DNA of 57,341 bases, from the NCBI GenBank assembly GCA_009841235.1, contig VXMH01000048.1, positions 1-57,341 on the forward strand, read 5' to 3'. Below, one piece after another: positions 28,832 through 37,620 of this stretch (within the stretch, counting starts at the first letter, position 1; every line of letters begins with the position of its first letter). This stretch comes from Caldilineaceae bacterium SB0661_bin_32. GTDB lineage: Bacteria; Chloroflexota; Anaerolineae; Caldilineales; Caldilineaceae. The translations under genes were made by a program, and so were the position numbers. The notes beneath the pieces are model-generated. The model ran no database searches, was not told where the DNA came from, and saw only the letters and a list, made by a program, of their open reading frames with translations.

Positions 28832-30112
28832 ATGGCTGTCAAAGGATCTGTGAGAAAGGCAGTGCTCGCCTATTCCGGCGGCTTGGATACGAGCGTGATC
28901 GTTCCGTGGTTGAGGAACAACTACGACTGCGAAGTCGTTTGTTTCTGCGCCAACCTGGGCCAGGAGGAGGAGTTGGATGGTCTGGAAGAAAAGGCCATTG
29001 CTTCCGGCGCCACACGATGCTACGTTGAGGATTTACGGGCCGAGTTCCTGACCGATTTTGTGTTTCCAACGATGCAGGCCGGCGCCATCTACGAGCGGGA
29101 CTATCTGCTGGGGACATCGTTTGCGCGTCCGCTGATTGCAAAGCGGCTGGTGGAGATCGCGCAATTGGAGGGGGCCGACGCAGTGTCACACGGGGCAACC
29201 GGCAAGGGCAATGACCAGGTTCGCTTTGAATTGACGGTGATGGCGTTGAATCCGAAGCTGAAGATCATCGCGCCTTGGCGGGAGTGGGATATCCGCGGCC
29301 GTTCGGATGCGCTGGACTATGCTGAGGAGCACAACGTCCCCGTAAAGGCGTCGGCGGACCGCATCTACAGCCAGGACCGCAATCTGTGGCACTTGAGCAA
29401 TGAGGGCGGGCCGTTGGAAGACCCATGGACGGAGCCGCCGGCCGACATGTTCGAGTGGACGCAGTCTCCGGAGAACGCGCCGGATGAACCCGCGTATGTT
29501 GAGGTCTACTTTCGCCGCGGCTTTCCTGAACGGGTAAACGGAGTAGCGATGGGCCCGGTCGAATTGGTGCAGCAACTCAACGAGACCGGCCGCGTGCACG
29601 GCATCGGGCGCGTGGACCTGGTAGAGAACCGCCTGGTGGGCATGAAGAGCCGCGGGGTTTACGAAACGCCGGGCGGCACGATCCTTTACAAGGCGCATGC
29701 GGCGTTGGAACAACTGTGCCTGGACAAGGACACGCTGCATTGGAAGCAGCAGGTGGGTCTGCGCTACGCCGACCTGGTCTATAACGGCCAGTGGTTCACG
29801 CCATTGCGCAGTGCGCTGGACGCGTTTGTGCAGGAAACGGAGAAGTCGATCAGCGGGACGGTGCGCTTGAAGCTGTACAAGGGCAACGCGATGCTGGTCG
29901 GGCGCAGGTCGCCGCACAGTCTGTACCGGGAAGATTACGTTACTTTCGACGAGGACGACGTCTATAACCAGGCCGACGCGGAGGGCTTCATCCGGCTGTT
30001 TGGGCTGCCCTTGAAGGTGGAGGCGTTGCTCAGAGAGGAGCATCCGGCCGACTCGATGCCTCCTTTGCCGGACGGGGCGGCGGCGGAAGGTGACTGGATC
30101 AAGAGAGATTAG
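28832..30112 (+). CDS. argG: Argininosuccinate synthase
   Basis: A 426-residue enzyme joining citrulline and aspartate with ATP in arginine synthesis. The N-type pyrophosphatase P-loop [15 protein letters not shown] is near the N-terminus, followed by FCANLGQ and the [15 protein letters not shown] substrate block. [12 protein letters not shown] is also family-typical. Length is slightly above the usual 400 residues because of an acidic C-terminal tail. AAGGAG lies 6 nt before the ATG. argJ follows 114 nt downstream; no other arg gene is seen. Confidence 0.97.
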   Translation: MAVKGSVRKAVLAYSGGLDTSVIVPWLRNNYDCEVVCFCANLGQEEELDGLEEKAIASGATRCYVEDLRAEFLTDFVFPTMQAGAIYERDYLLGTSFARPLIAKRLVEIAQLEGADAVSHGATGKGNDQVRFELTVMALNPKLKIIAPWREWDIRGRSDALDYAEEHNVPVKASADRIYSQDRNLWHLSNEGGPLEDPWTEPPADMFEWTQSPENAPDEPAYVEVYFRRGFPERVNGVAMGPVELVQQLNETGRVHGIGRVDLVENRLVGMKSRGVYETPGGTILYKAHAALEQLCLDKDTLHWKQQVGLRYADLVYNGQWFTPLRSALDAFVQETEKSISGTVRLKLYKGNAMLVGRRSPHSLYREDYVTFDEDDVYNQADAEGFIRLFGLPLKVEALLREEHPADSMPPLPDGAAAEGDWIKRD

Positions 30113-30226
30113 TGGAAACTGGGCAGGGGTAAGTTGGGTAGGTAAGACTGGCATCAGGCGAAGTGGAGATGCAAGCGGTTAGCCGGGCAGGTAGCGCCTG
30201 ATGCTTTCAAAACTTTGGAGAAGACA

Positions 30227-31483
30227 ATGTCTGAGAAAGAACATGCTTTTGCGGGCCCTTCAGCGGCGGCGATTCCTGTGAAGGGTTTCGATGCGGCGGG
30301 GATCCATTGCGGGGTCAAACCGACTGGGGCTTTGGATTTGGCCCTGATCGCCAGTCCTACGGCCTGTCGCTCCGCGGCTGTGTTTACGCAGAATGCTTTC
30401 CCGGCAGCGCCGGTCCTGTATGACCGCGCTCTCTTGCGCATGAATCCGGAAGGGACGCACGGCGTTGTGATCAACAGCGGAAACGCCAATGCCTGCACAA
30501 GCGCAGAAGGGAACGCCAATGCCCGGCGCATGGCCGAGGCTGCGGAAAAGAGCCTGGGAAGTACCGACAATACGGCCTTTGTTATGAGCACCGGCGTAAT
30601 CGGTGTGCAACTGCCGATCGATGTGATCGAAGCCGGGATTCCAGAGGTGGCTGCCAAGCTCCGTACTGACGGATGGGAGGAGGCGGCGGAGGCGATCATG
30701 ACGACGGACGTCTTTCCCAAGTGGGCATCGAGCCAGGCGGAGGTCGGCGGGCAGACTGTGACTGTGACCGGCATCGGAAAGGGCGCAGGGATGATTCACC
30801 CGAACATGGCGACGATGCTGGCGACGCTGGCGACGGATGCGGCGATTGCCCAGCCACTGCTTCAGGAGGCACTGGCTTCGGCAGTTAGCCACAGCTTTAA
30901 CCGCATCAGTGTGGACGGCGATACGAGCACCAATGACACTGTGCTTGTGCTGGCAAATGGCGCCGCCGGGAACGCGGAGATCACTGAGAAGGGCGCGGAC
31001 TACGATGCTTTTGTGGAGGCGCTGACGGCGGCTTCGATGGAGCTGGCGAAGCTGATCGTTCGCAACGGTGAGGGCGTTACGAAGTTCGTGACGATCCAGG
31101 TAGAGGGTGCGGTGAGCGACGAGGAAGCACATACCGTTGCCAACTCGATTGCAAAGAGTCCGCTGGTGAAGACGGCGTTCTTCGGGCACGACGCCAACTG
31201 GGGGCGCATTCTGTGCGCGGTGGGGTATTCTGGGGCTACTGTAGACCCGACGAAGGCGCATCTCTTCATTGCGGCGGGCCAGCCGGAGGCGGGCAACGCG
31301 GAGCTGCAGTTGGTGGACGCGGGCACGCCGACGGGGTACGAGGAGGCAGATGCGTCGGCGGTTTTCGCGGAGAGCGAGATCAGTGTGCGGGTGTCGCTGG
31401 GGCTTGGTGAGGGTACGGCTACGGTGTGGACGTGCGATCTGAGCTACGATTACGTGTCGATCAATGCGGAGTACCGGACTTAG
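30227..31483 (+). CDS. argJ: Bifunctional ornithine acetyltransferase/N-acetylglutamate synthase
   Basis: A 418-residue ArgJ that moves the acetyl group from N-acetylornithine to glutamate, recycling it in arginine synthesis. The self-cleavage site is intact: IHPNMATMLATLATD with T196 as the nucleophile, giving alpha and beta chains. GVVINSGNANACTG-like SGNANACTSAEGN and GDTSTNDTVL are family motifs. The ATG at 30227 was chosen for GGAGAAG just upstream. The protein may also use acetyl-CoA, but that cannot be judged from the sequence. Confidence 0.96.
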   Translation: MSEKEHAFAGPSAAAIPVKGFDAAGIHCGVKPTGALDLALIASPTACRSAAVFTQNAFPAAPVLYDRALLRMNPEGTHGVVINSGNANACTSAEGNANARRMAEAAEKSLGSTDNTAFVMSTGVIGVQLPIDVIEAGIPEVAAKLRTDGWEEAAEAIMTTDVFPKWASSQAEVGGQTVTVTGIGKGAGMIHPNMATMLATLATDAAIAQPLLQEALASAVSHSFNRISVDGDTSTNDTVLVLANGAAGNAEITEKGADYDAFVEALTAASMELAKLIVRNGEGVTKFVTIQVEGAVSDEEAHTVANSIAKSPLVKTAFFGHDANWGRILCAVGYSGATVDPTKAHLFIAAGQPEAGNAELQLVDAGTPTGYEEADASAVFAESEISVRVSLGLGEGTATVWTCDLSYDYVSINAEYRT

Positions 31484-31634
31484 CTGCGGTGGACTGTGGG
31501 CTACCGCGAACGGCGGTAGTCAGTGGTGAACGGCGGACGGCAGAGAATGGTGGATTGCAGGGGAGGGCAGCGCTTGGACAAAGCGCGCGAATTGCCTGGT
31601 CTGTCCCCGGTAGCTGATACGGAAGGAGCGACGA

Positions 31635-31946
31635 ATGCTGAGAACGAGCATTACTGAACTGAAGCGATCGCTGAGCGCGTATTTGCGGGATGTGAAGGCC
31701 GGCGAGGAGGTACTCATCACTGATCGGGGGCGGCCGATCGCGCGCCTGGTACCCGTCGATGATACCGATTCCTCTGTCGTTCAAGCCGATTCCATGGAAG
31801 AGCACATGGCAGACCTTGAACAAAGAGGTTTGATAAGACGGGGAACGGGAAAGTTGCCGGAAGGTTTTTGGGACATGCCAAGGCCAGCCGACCCTGAGGG
31901 ACTGGTGCGGAGCGCTGTATCGTTGGACCGGGAAGAAGACCATTGA
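31635..31946 (+). CDS. Phd/YefM-type antitoxin
   Basis: A 103-residue protein whose first 45 residues match the prevent-host-death antitoxin fold: a short first strand and helix (LRTSITELKRSLSAYLRDVKAGEEV) then LITDRGRPIARLVPV. The C-terminal part is acidic and would wrap the toxin. GGAAGGAG precedes the ATG. Its stop overlaps the start of a PIN-domain toxin reading frame that is cut short, so this looks like an orphaned antitoxin of a vapBC-type pair. Phd proteins usually repress their own operon. Confidence 0.88.
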   Translation: MLRTSITELKRSLSAYLRDVKAGEEVLITDRGRPIARLVPVDDTDSSVVQADSMEEHMADLEQRGLIRRGTGKLPEGFWDMPRPADPEGLVRSAVSLDREEDH

Positions 31947-32089
31947 AATTCTGGGACACGTCGGCGGTGGTGCCGCTCTGCTTGGAGGAATCCACCTCTC
32001 CCTCCGTACGGAGGATTCTCGAAGCCGATCCGGAAATGGTAGTATGGTGGGGTACTCGGGCCCAGGGGGCAGACTTTTGTAGTCAGTAG
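31943..32089 (+). pseudogene. Truncated PIN-domain (VapC-type) toxin
   Basis: A TTG start overlapping the antitoxin stop opens a 48-residue frame beginning MKFWDTSAVVPLCLEES and continuing to PEMVVWWGTR. This is the usual N-terminal third of a VapC toxin, including the first catalytic Asp (D5). After WWGTR the sequence departs to AQGADFCSQ and stops, losing the remaining acidic active-site residues. A full toxin is about 130-150 residues. The rest has been deleted or replaced, so it should be inactive. Confidence 0.75.
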
Positions 32090-32118
32090 AACCCAACGGG
32101 GGCCAGGGAGAGTTTGCA

Positions 32119-32164
32119 GGCCGCCTTGGCTGGCTGTCGGTGGACAGCGGCCCGGGCGGTTTTT
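32119..32164 (+). terminator. Terminator after the vapC remnant
   Basis: CCGCC and GGCGG arms enclose an inner GCTGTC-GGTG-GACAGC hairpin, followed by TTTTT. It separates the plus-strand argG/argJ/antitoxin stretch from the convergent PhyH gene. Confidence 0.7.
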
Positions 32165-32168
32165 GCGT

Positions 32169-33056
32169 TCAGACGCCCCAGTTCTGGCGCGCTTTTTCCA
32201 TTGGGACGGTGTCGCCTTTCATCCAGGCGTAGTGGGCGATCGGGTTCTCGCCGATCCAGCGTTCGTCGACGGGTTCGTCGGCTCGCTGGTAGCGTGTGTC
32301 GCAGCTAAGGCGGAAGCGGCCGGTTGTGTTGGAGAGGGAGCCGTGCATGGTGTACATGCCGAAGATGAGGGCGTCGCCCATTTCGAATTCGGCGCTGCGC
32401 CACTTGCCGCCGTAAGTGTCAACGAGCTCGACGGGGTCGTTGGAGAACCAGCCGGTGACCTTGTCGATGTCGACGTCCATCTCGCCGTAGGTCTCCCTGA
32501 TACGCTCGAAGCGATGGGAGCCGGCGAGGATGGCGAGCGGGCCCATCTCGTAGGGCAGGTCGCCGAGGGGGGTCCAGACGGTGAAGACGTTGGTGGTGCC
32601 GCGGCCCATGTAGACGATGTCGTAATGGGCGCCGGTGAAGGCGCCGTTGGGGACGACCCGCAGCCACTTGAAGTCGTAGGTGAGGCTGGGACCGTCGAGG
32701 TATTCGGCGAAGAACTGCATGAGCTCGGGCGCTTCGACGACTGAGAGGAACTCGGGCGTGTGGGTGATCGCCTTGCTGCCGCCGTAGAATTTGCCGCGCT
32801 TGCCTTCGGCGATGACGCCGTCCATGAGGGGCGCGCCGGGGGCGAGCTGCTCAGCCTGCTGCAGGTTTTCGAGGATCACGCGGCGGGCTGCCTTCACCTT
32901 GTTGCGGTCGTGGAGGCCGCGGATGAGCAGGTAGCCTTCTTCCTGCAGGCGATTGCGCAGGTTTGGCATGTCGTGTTTGTCGGCAGTTGAATCGCGCAGC
33001 TCGTCGAGATAGCGGCCGCCTATTTCGAGGTCGTGTTTCCCCATAGTCAGTTTCAT
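32169..33056 (-). CDS. Phytanoyl-CoA dioxygenase family protein
   Basis: A 295-residue Fe(II)/2-oxoglutarate oxygenase. The iron triad is complete: H144-Y-D146 (TGAHYDIVYM) and distal H238 (YTMHGSLSN), with the 2-oxoglutarate Arg at R247 or R249. The core strand VFTVWTPLGDLPYEMGPLAILAGSHRF is typical. It is the last gene of a module made of a binding protein and two sugar permeases, 36 nt after the MalG-type gene, so the oxygenase probably acts on what the transporter brings in. Members hydroxylate or demethylate small molecules; the substrate is not predictable. Confidence 0.9.
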   Translation of the reverse strand: MKLTMGKHDLEIGGRYLDELRDSTADKHDMPNLRNRLQEEGYLLIRGLHDRNKVKAARRVILENLQQAEQLAPGAPLMDGVIAEGKRGKFYGGSKAITHTPEFLSVVEAPELMQFFAEYLDGPSLTYDFKWLRVVPNGAFTGAHYDIVYMGRGTTNVFTVWTPLGDLPYEMGPLAILAGSHRFERIRETYGEMDVDIDKVTGWFSNDPVELVDTYGGKWRSAEFEMGDALIFGMYTMHGSLSNTTGRFRLSCDTRYQRADEPVDERWIGENPIAHYAWMKGDTVPMEKARQNWGV

Positions 33057-33092
33057 AGGTCAGATCCCGGATTGCACATTTTGGATTGCGGT

Positions 33093-34013
33093 CTATTTTA
33101 GGCTGCCGGCGGTCAGGCCGGCGATGAAGTAGCGTTGGGCGAACAGGAAAACGAGCAGGATGGGCAAGATAGACACGAAGGAGGCCGTGAAAATAAGATG
33201 GAGCGGCGTCGGCCTGCCAGAGATGAACGAATTGAGGACGGCGAGGAAAAGGGGCAGGGTATACAGCTCCGGCTTGTTGAGATAGATCAGCGGGCCCATA
33301 AAGGCGTTCCAGTGGCCCATAAAGGAGAAGATGGCGAGCGCGGCCATGCCGGGCAGGACGACGGGGGCAACGACGCGCAAATAGGTGGAGAAGGGGCCGC
33401 AACCGTCGATGCGGGCAGCCTCGATCATTTCGTCAGGAACGGTGGTCATGTACTGGCGCATCCAGAAGACGGCGAAGGGCGTGGCCAGGCCGGGAATGAT
33501 GAGCGGGTACCAGGTGTTGATCCATTTGAGCCACGCCATGATCAGGTAGTTTGGGACGAGGCCGACGCTGTTGGGGATCATCATGGTTGCCAGCATGGAG
33601 AGGAAGAGCGCGTTGCGCCCTTTGAAGCGCAGCTTGGCGAAGGCATAGCCGGCGAGGGAGGCCAGGAAGACGTTGCCGGCGGTGTTTATGACGGCGATGA
33701 GCGTGCTGTTCAGGAACGTTCGGACAAGAGAGACGCCTCCGCGAAAGTCGATCTCGTCGGAAGGGATGAGGCCGACGATCTCCAGGTAGTTGCTGAAGGA
33801 AGGGCGGGGGGGCCATAACGGAACGGGGACGATATAGATATCTTCCAATGGTTTCAAGGAGGAGGAAACCATCCAGTAGAAGGGAAAAACGAAGATCAGG
33901 AGGGCGAATATAAGGCAAGCATGGGTGAATACTCTGCCCAATGTTAGCCTTTGCGTTCGGACAGGCGGTCCTTTCGGGGCCCTGGCTGCGATGGCGTCGG
34001 CGTGCTGGCTCAT
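33093..34013 (-). CDS. Sugar ABC permease, MalG type
   Basis: A 306-residue permease with six helices, the first after a 25-residue hydrophilic start. The coupling loop is EMIEAARIDGCGPFSTYLR, and the C-terminus ends AQRYFIAGLTAGSLK, both typical of the MalG/UgpE half. It starts 28 nt after the MalF-type gene and precedes the PhyH gene by 36 nt, so the four genes form a tight unit. No ATPase is encoded with it. Confidence 0.93.
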   Translation of the reverse strand: MSQHADAIAARAPKGPPVRTQRLTLGRVFTHACLIFALLIFVFPFYWMVSSSLKPLEDIYIVPVPLWPPRPSFSNYLEIVGLIPSDEIDFRGGVSLVRTFLNSTLIAVINTAGNVFLASLAGYAFAKLRFKGRNALFLSMLATMMIPNSVGLVPNYLIMAWLKWINTWYPLIIPGLATPFAVFWMRQYMTTVPDEMIEAARIDGCGPFSTYLRVVAPVVLPGMAALAIFSFMGHWNAFMGPLIYLNKPELYTLPLFLAVLNSFISGRPTPLHLIFTASFVSILPILLVFLFAQRYFIAGLTAGSLK

Positions 34014-34041
34014 GCGGGACGGTTCTCAATTGGCATACTGA

Positions 34042-34974
34042 TCAATCGGATGCGGCGCGTTCGCTGGCAAGGATCTGCAAGAAAGAAAGGGCGATTATGA
34101 TTACAGCGTTGGCGTAAGCGAGCGCGGAAGCATAGCCGAAATTGAAGCTGCGAAATGCTTGACTGTAGATGATGAGACCCATGAGCAGCCCGGCGCGGTC
34201 GGTTCCGCCGCCGGGTCCGACAAGCATGTAGGCTTCTTCGAATACATTGAACATGCCTATGGTCGACAGGATGGCGGCGAAGGCGATGACTCGGCGCATC
34301 AGGGGGATGGTGATGTGAATGAAGGCCTGCAGACCGTTGGCGCCGTCGATGCGGGCGGCTTCGTAGAGCTCGTGGGGGATGCTCTGGAGGCCGGCAAGCA
34401 TGATCATCATGTTGTAGCCAACCCAGCGCCAGAGGATCATCACGAGGATAGAGGGCTTTATGAAGACCGGTTGTTCCAAGAGGCCCTTGAACTCGATGTC
34501 GAAGATTTCGAGGACGGACCCGAGTGGGCTGTAAGGTGATCCCAGCAGAAAGTCGAAGAGAAGGCCAACGACGACAAGTGAAGTGACTACAGGCAGGAAG
34601 TAGGCCGTGCGGTAGATCACGCGTCCGCGTATTGGCTGATTGAGCACGTTTGCAAGGCTGAGGCTGAAAATGACCATCAGAGGAACAACGAGAATACCCA
34701 GGATGGCAGTGTTCGAAAGGGCGATATGGAAGTTGCTGTCGGTAAAAAGGCGTGCGTAGTTTTCGAAGCCGACATACTCGTTTGCGCGAACACTCTTCCA
34801 TTCCTGGAGGCTGATCCAGACGGCAAAGAGGAGGGGGAAAGCGCCGAAGATGCCGAAGAGAATGAAGAAGGGGGAGATAAAGACGTATGGGGCAACCTTC
34901 TCCCAGGTGTAATAACGGGAGTTTGCGGGACGATATGCTGGCTGGCCGGCCGGCGGCGCGGAACTCACTGCCAT
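34042..34974 (-). CDS. Sugar ABC permease, MalF type
   Basis: A 310-residue permease; the first helix starts near residue 30 (VFISPFFILFGIFGAFPLLF). The EAA loop is LYEAARIDGANGLQAFIH. The following GMFNVFEEAYMLVGPGGGTDRA block is the usual substrate-channel region of MalF/UgpA proteins. It comes 150 nt after the binding-protein gene, with a long GC-rich hairpin in the gap, and pairs with the MalG-type permease downstream. Confidence 0.93.
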   Translation of the reverse strand: MAVSSAPPAGQPAYRPANSRYYTWEKVAPYVFISPFFILFGIFGAFPLLFAVWISLQEWKSVRANEYVGFENYARLFTDSNFHIALSNTAILGILVVPLMVIFSLSLANVLNQPIRGRVIYRTAYFLPVVTSLVVVGLLFDFLLGSPYSPLGSVLEIFDIEFKGLLEQPVFIKPSILVMILWRWVGYNMMIMLAGLQSIPHELYEAARIDGANGLQAFIHITIPLMRRVIAFAAILSTIGMFNVFEEAYMLVGPGGGTDRAGLLMGLIIYSQAFRSFNFGYASALAYANAVIIIALSFLQILASERAASD

Positions 34975-35057
34975 TTTCAGGTTCCAAATGAGGAATAGGG
35001 CTCGGCGAAGCGGGGCAGCAGGGCTGGCTAGAGTCCCGGCCCGAGTGCCGAAAAGGA

Positions 35058-35106
35058 GACCGGCCGGCGCGCGCCTACTGGTGTAAGGGCGCGGGCCAAG
35101 CCGGTC
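35058..35106 (-). terminator. Intercistronic hairpin after the binding-protein gene
   Basis: GACCGGC (35058-35064) pairs with GCCGGTC (35100-35106), and an inner CGCGCC (35070-35075) pairs with GGCGCG (35088-35093). It sits just past the binding-protein stop. On the minus strand CCTTTTC follows, so it may terminate partially or protect the upstream message. Confidence 0.6.
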
Positions 35107-35124
35107 TTAGACTGAGGGCAGCGA

Positions 35125-36450
35125 TCAGCCCAGGCCCTGCAATTCTCGAATCTCCTGCGCGGCGGCGGCGAGCGCCTCTTCGGTGCCGATTTCGCCGTCG
35201 AGGACGCGGCCTTGCGTCTGGCCGAGAATGTCCCACGCTTCGGACCAACCTTCGCCAAAGATGTAGGGATTGACCGCTGAGTTGACTTCGGCGTACATGC
35301 GTAGGGCAACCTGGCCGCCGTAGAAGTCGACCGGTTCGTTCAAGATGGGCCAGTCAGTGGCTTCTTTGAGAACGGGGAAGAGGTCTCCGGACGTCCAGAG
35401 GACTTCCTGGCCAGCCTGGGAGAGCTGGGAGTACTCGAGGAAGGTAAAGGCTTCCTGTTTGTTCTTGCTGCTATCGAGCAGGCAGAGCTGCGAGCCGCCA
35501 TAGGTAAAGGCGCGGCTTCCGCCTTCCATCCAGGCCGGAAGCTGGCTAACGCCCCACAGCCCAGCCGTTTCGGGAGCGGCGCTCAGGACAATGCCTGCAA
35601 CCCATATGGCTCCCGGGAAGAAGGCCACAGAACCATCCTTCCAAGAGGCCCCCCTGATTTCCCAGTTATTGTGGTTTTGGAAGGTGGCGTCGGAATCCCA
35701 GTAGGTCTTGAAGAATTCGAGGGTGCGAACGGCCTCGGGCTGGTCGCAGATCACGTTTTGCTCTTCGAGGTCGTAGATGCCGCCACCCAGTTGCCAGGTC
35801 CAGCTCACCCAGGGAAAGAAGTCGTTCTTGGCGACGCCTGCGAGCCGGACTTCGCCGTCTGAGGCTGCCGAAAGCTCCTCGCCCATGGCCAGCCAGTCGT
35901 CGTAGCTGCTGACTGTGTTCGGATCGAAGCCGTACTCTTCGGCTATGTCGCGACGGTAGTACATCAGGCAGGGTGATCCATCCCAGGGAACGCCGTAGTT
36001 CTTGCCCTCGTAGACGCCAAGTGTGAGCTTGTAGGGAACGATTCTGTCCTCGTGGGGCTCCATGTAATCGGAGATGTCGGCCAGGCCTCCGGTTGCCGCC
36101 CAGAGTTGGAGGTTGGAGTCCTGGCTGCCGATGATATCGGTCAGTTCGGAGCCGGAGACCATAGCGGTCATGACCTTCTCATTGTACCCCGTGCCTGAGT
36201 CGATGAATTCGACCTGGATATCGGGGTGTAGATCGTTGAAGGCGGGCAAGAGGTCGCGGAAGGGATGGTTCCACCAGGAGATCAGGGTGACGTTGACGGG
36301 CTCCTGGGCGGGCGCTGCTGCGGAATCGGCAGCGGAGTCACCTCCAGCGGGGGCTACGGGTGCGGCGCAGGCGGCGAGTGCGAGGCCGGCGGTCCCCAGG
36401 CCGGCGGTGCGCAGGACATCTCGGCGAGTCACTTTTTGTTGCATTGACAT
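35125..36450 (-). CDS. Sugar-type ABC substrate-binding lipoprotein (family 1)
   Basis: A 441-residue SBP_bac_1-class protein. It has a Tat lipoprotein signal (R9-R10 in TRRDVLRT; lipobox LAACAAP with C28) and an Ala/Asp-rich linker. The family pattern ISWWNHPFRDLLPAFNDLHPDIQVE, then VMTAMVSGSELTDIIGSQDSNLQLW, defines the first lobe. ATG 36450 was chosen for AGGAG 8 nt upstream; an ATG two codons later is possible. A consensus-like promoter lies 108-137 nt upstream. It heads the four-gene module that ends with the PhyH gene at 32.2 kb. Confidence 0.93.
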   Translation of the reverse strand: MSMQQKVTRRDVLRTAGLGTAGLALAACAAPVAPAGGDSAADSAAAPAQEPVNVTLISWWNHPFRDLLPAFNDLHPDIQVEFIDSGTGYNEKVMTAMVSGSELTDIIGSQDSNLQLWAATGGLADISDYMEPHEDRIVPYKLTLGVYEGKNYGVPWDGSPCLMYYRRDIAEEYGFDPNTVSSYDDWLAMGEELSAASDGEVRLAGVAKNDFFPWVSWTWQLGGGIYDLEEQNVICDQPEAVRTLEFFKTYWDSDATFQNHNNWEIRGASWKDGSVAFFPGAIWVAGIVLSAAPETAGLWGVSQLPAWMEGGSRAFTYGGSQLCLLDSSKNKQEAFTFLEYSQLSQAGQEVLWTSGDLFPVLKEATDWPILNEPVDFYGGQVALRMYAEVNSAVNPYIFGEGWSEAWDILGQTQGRVLDGEIGTEEALAAAAQEIRELQGLG

Positions 36451-36557
36451 TCTTGTTGCTCCTATCGGGCTGGTAGCGGAAAGTGATGGTGGGGCCAGAA
36501 AACAGGAAGGGTCAGCTTTGACGAAGCGAGAGCGAGCAGTACCTAAGGCCGGGGACA

Positions 36558-36587
36558 ATTGTAGTGCAGGTGTCCGAGAGCTGTCAA
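36558..36587 (-). promoter_or_regulatory. Strong promoter for the second sugar/PhyH module
   Basis: On the minus strand a perfect TTGACA is followed after 18 nt by TACAAT, one of the best sigma-70 matches in the window. It gives a start near 36550 and a leader of about 100 nt. Confidence 0.7.
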
Positions 36588-36723
36588 AGTATACGATAGG
36601 TGGGCGTTCGCGTCAGTCGTCAGCCGGACCAACTGCTTAGTGGGCCGATGGAAGAGGAATTCACAGAGCACGCAAACGAGGGATTGACCGAAGAGCCCAC
36701 ACAAGAATCAATAAACAGCGAGC

Positions 36724-37521
36724 TCACACTCCCAGATCCTTGAGCAGTTGTATTTTTTTCATTCGCCGCGGGTCAGCCGTTTCGAACAGCCGGTCTGAGA
36801 TGAGCCTACCGGTCTTCTTCGACCATTTTTCGGAATACCACTTGTTAAAGTTGGCGATGTGATCGATTTCCCATTGCATACGCGGCGCTGTGCGCATCAT
36901 CCAGGCCATCTGTCGCCGGTTGGCGCCTCCTCCCCATGAGGAGTGCCAGATGCGTGTCTGGAATGCGATTACGTCTCCCTTGCCCGCGGGCAAGTCGTAG
37001 CGTCCGGGGAAGTCCTGCGTCTCATAGCCGAGCACACGTTCGTCGATCTGCTTTTCCAGGTCGTTGTAATGGAGGGGCCACAGGTGGCTGCCGGGGATGA
37101 AGCTGAGGCAACCTTTTCCGGGCGCTACCTCATCCAGATAAAAAGTCAGCTTGGCCTCGATCGCAGGTTCGGGGGAGCCGCCATCGCGATGCCAGTTTGT
37201 GTCCCCATCGTGGATCTGCCCGTCTGAACTGCCGTAAAAGATGCAATCTTCACCGAGCAGGTCTTCGGCAATTGCGGCCAGGTTGGGATGATCGAGAAGG
37301 TTGTAGAAGTATGGATCGGCCTCGATCAGCGGGAGGATGACGCGGTGCCCGTCCGGGAAGATGCGCGCCCCTGCCTCTGAGCTATCGCCCTGGGTTTCAC
37401 CGCGGGCGATGATTTCGTCGAACCGCCAGGAGAATTCATCGACCTCTTCGGCTGTGAGCGCGCCTTCTACTTTGACAAAGCCCAACGCATGAAAATGTGT
37501 TATTTGCTCGCCTGTCAGCAT
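36724..37521 (-). CDS. Phytanoyl-CoA dioxygenase family protein
   Basis: A 265-residue Fe(II)/2-oxoglutarate oxygenase with an intact triad: H111-R-D113 (TNWHRDGGS) and H193 (RIWHSSWGGGANRRQM), and a nearby Arg (R202/R203) for 2-oxoglutarate. LTFYLDEVAPGKGCLSFIPGSHLWPLHY is the core. The ATG has AAGGAAATG upstream. It ends a module formed by a MalG-type permease, a binding protein and a MalF-type permease. It is clearly different in sequence from the PhyH proteins at 22.3 and 32.2 kb, so these are not recent duplicates. Confidence 0.92.
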   Translation of the reverse strand: MLTGEQITHFHALGFVKVEGALTAEEVDEFSWRFDEIIARGETQGDSSEAGARIFPDGHRVILPLIEADPYFYNLLDHPNLAAIAEDLLGEDCIFYGSSDGQIHDGDTNWHRDGGSPEPAIEAKLTFYLDEVAPGKGCLSFIPGSHLWPLHYNDLEKQIDERVLGYETQDFPGRYDLPAGKGDVIAFQTRIWHSSWGGGANRRQMAWMMRTAPRMQWEIDHIANFNKWYSEKWSKKTGRLISDRLFETADPRRMKKIQLLKDLGV

Positions 37522-37620
37522 AGTTCATTTCCTTCCTGGTGCGATTGGCTTGAAGATCTCAGAGTGCTGGACAGCCGATACTCATTGCGTAGTGCCCAGT
37601 ATTTTGCAGATTCCTGTCGC

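Noticed and set aside
31943..32089. Functional small toxin
   Set aside because: Only the N-terminal third of a PIN domain remains; later catalytic acids are missing.
32163..32744. Gly/Val/Asp-rich plus-strand frame opposite the PhyH gene
   Set aside because: Shadow of a well-supported PhyH oxygenase; composition is typical of antisense GC-rich DNA.
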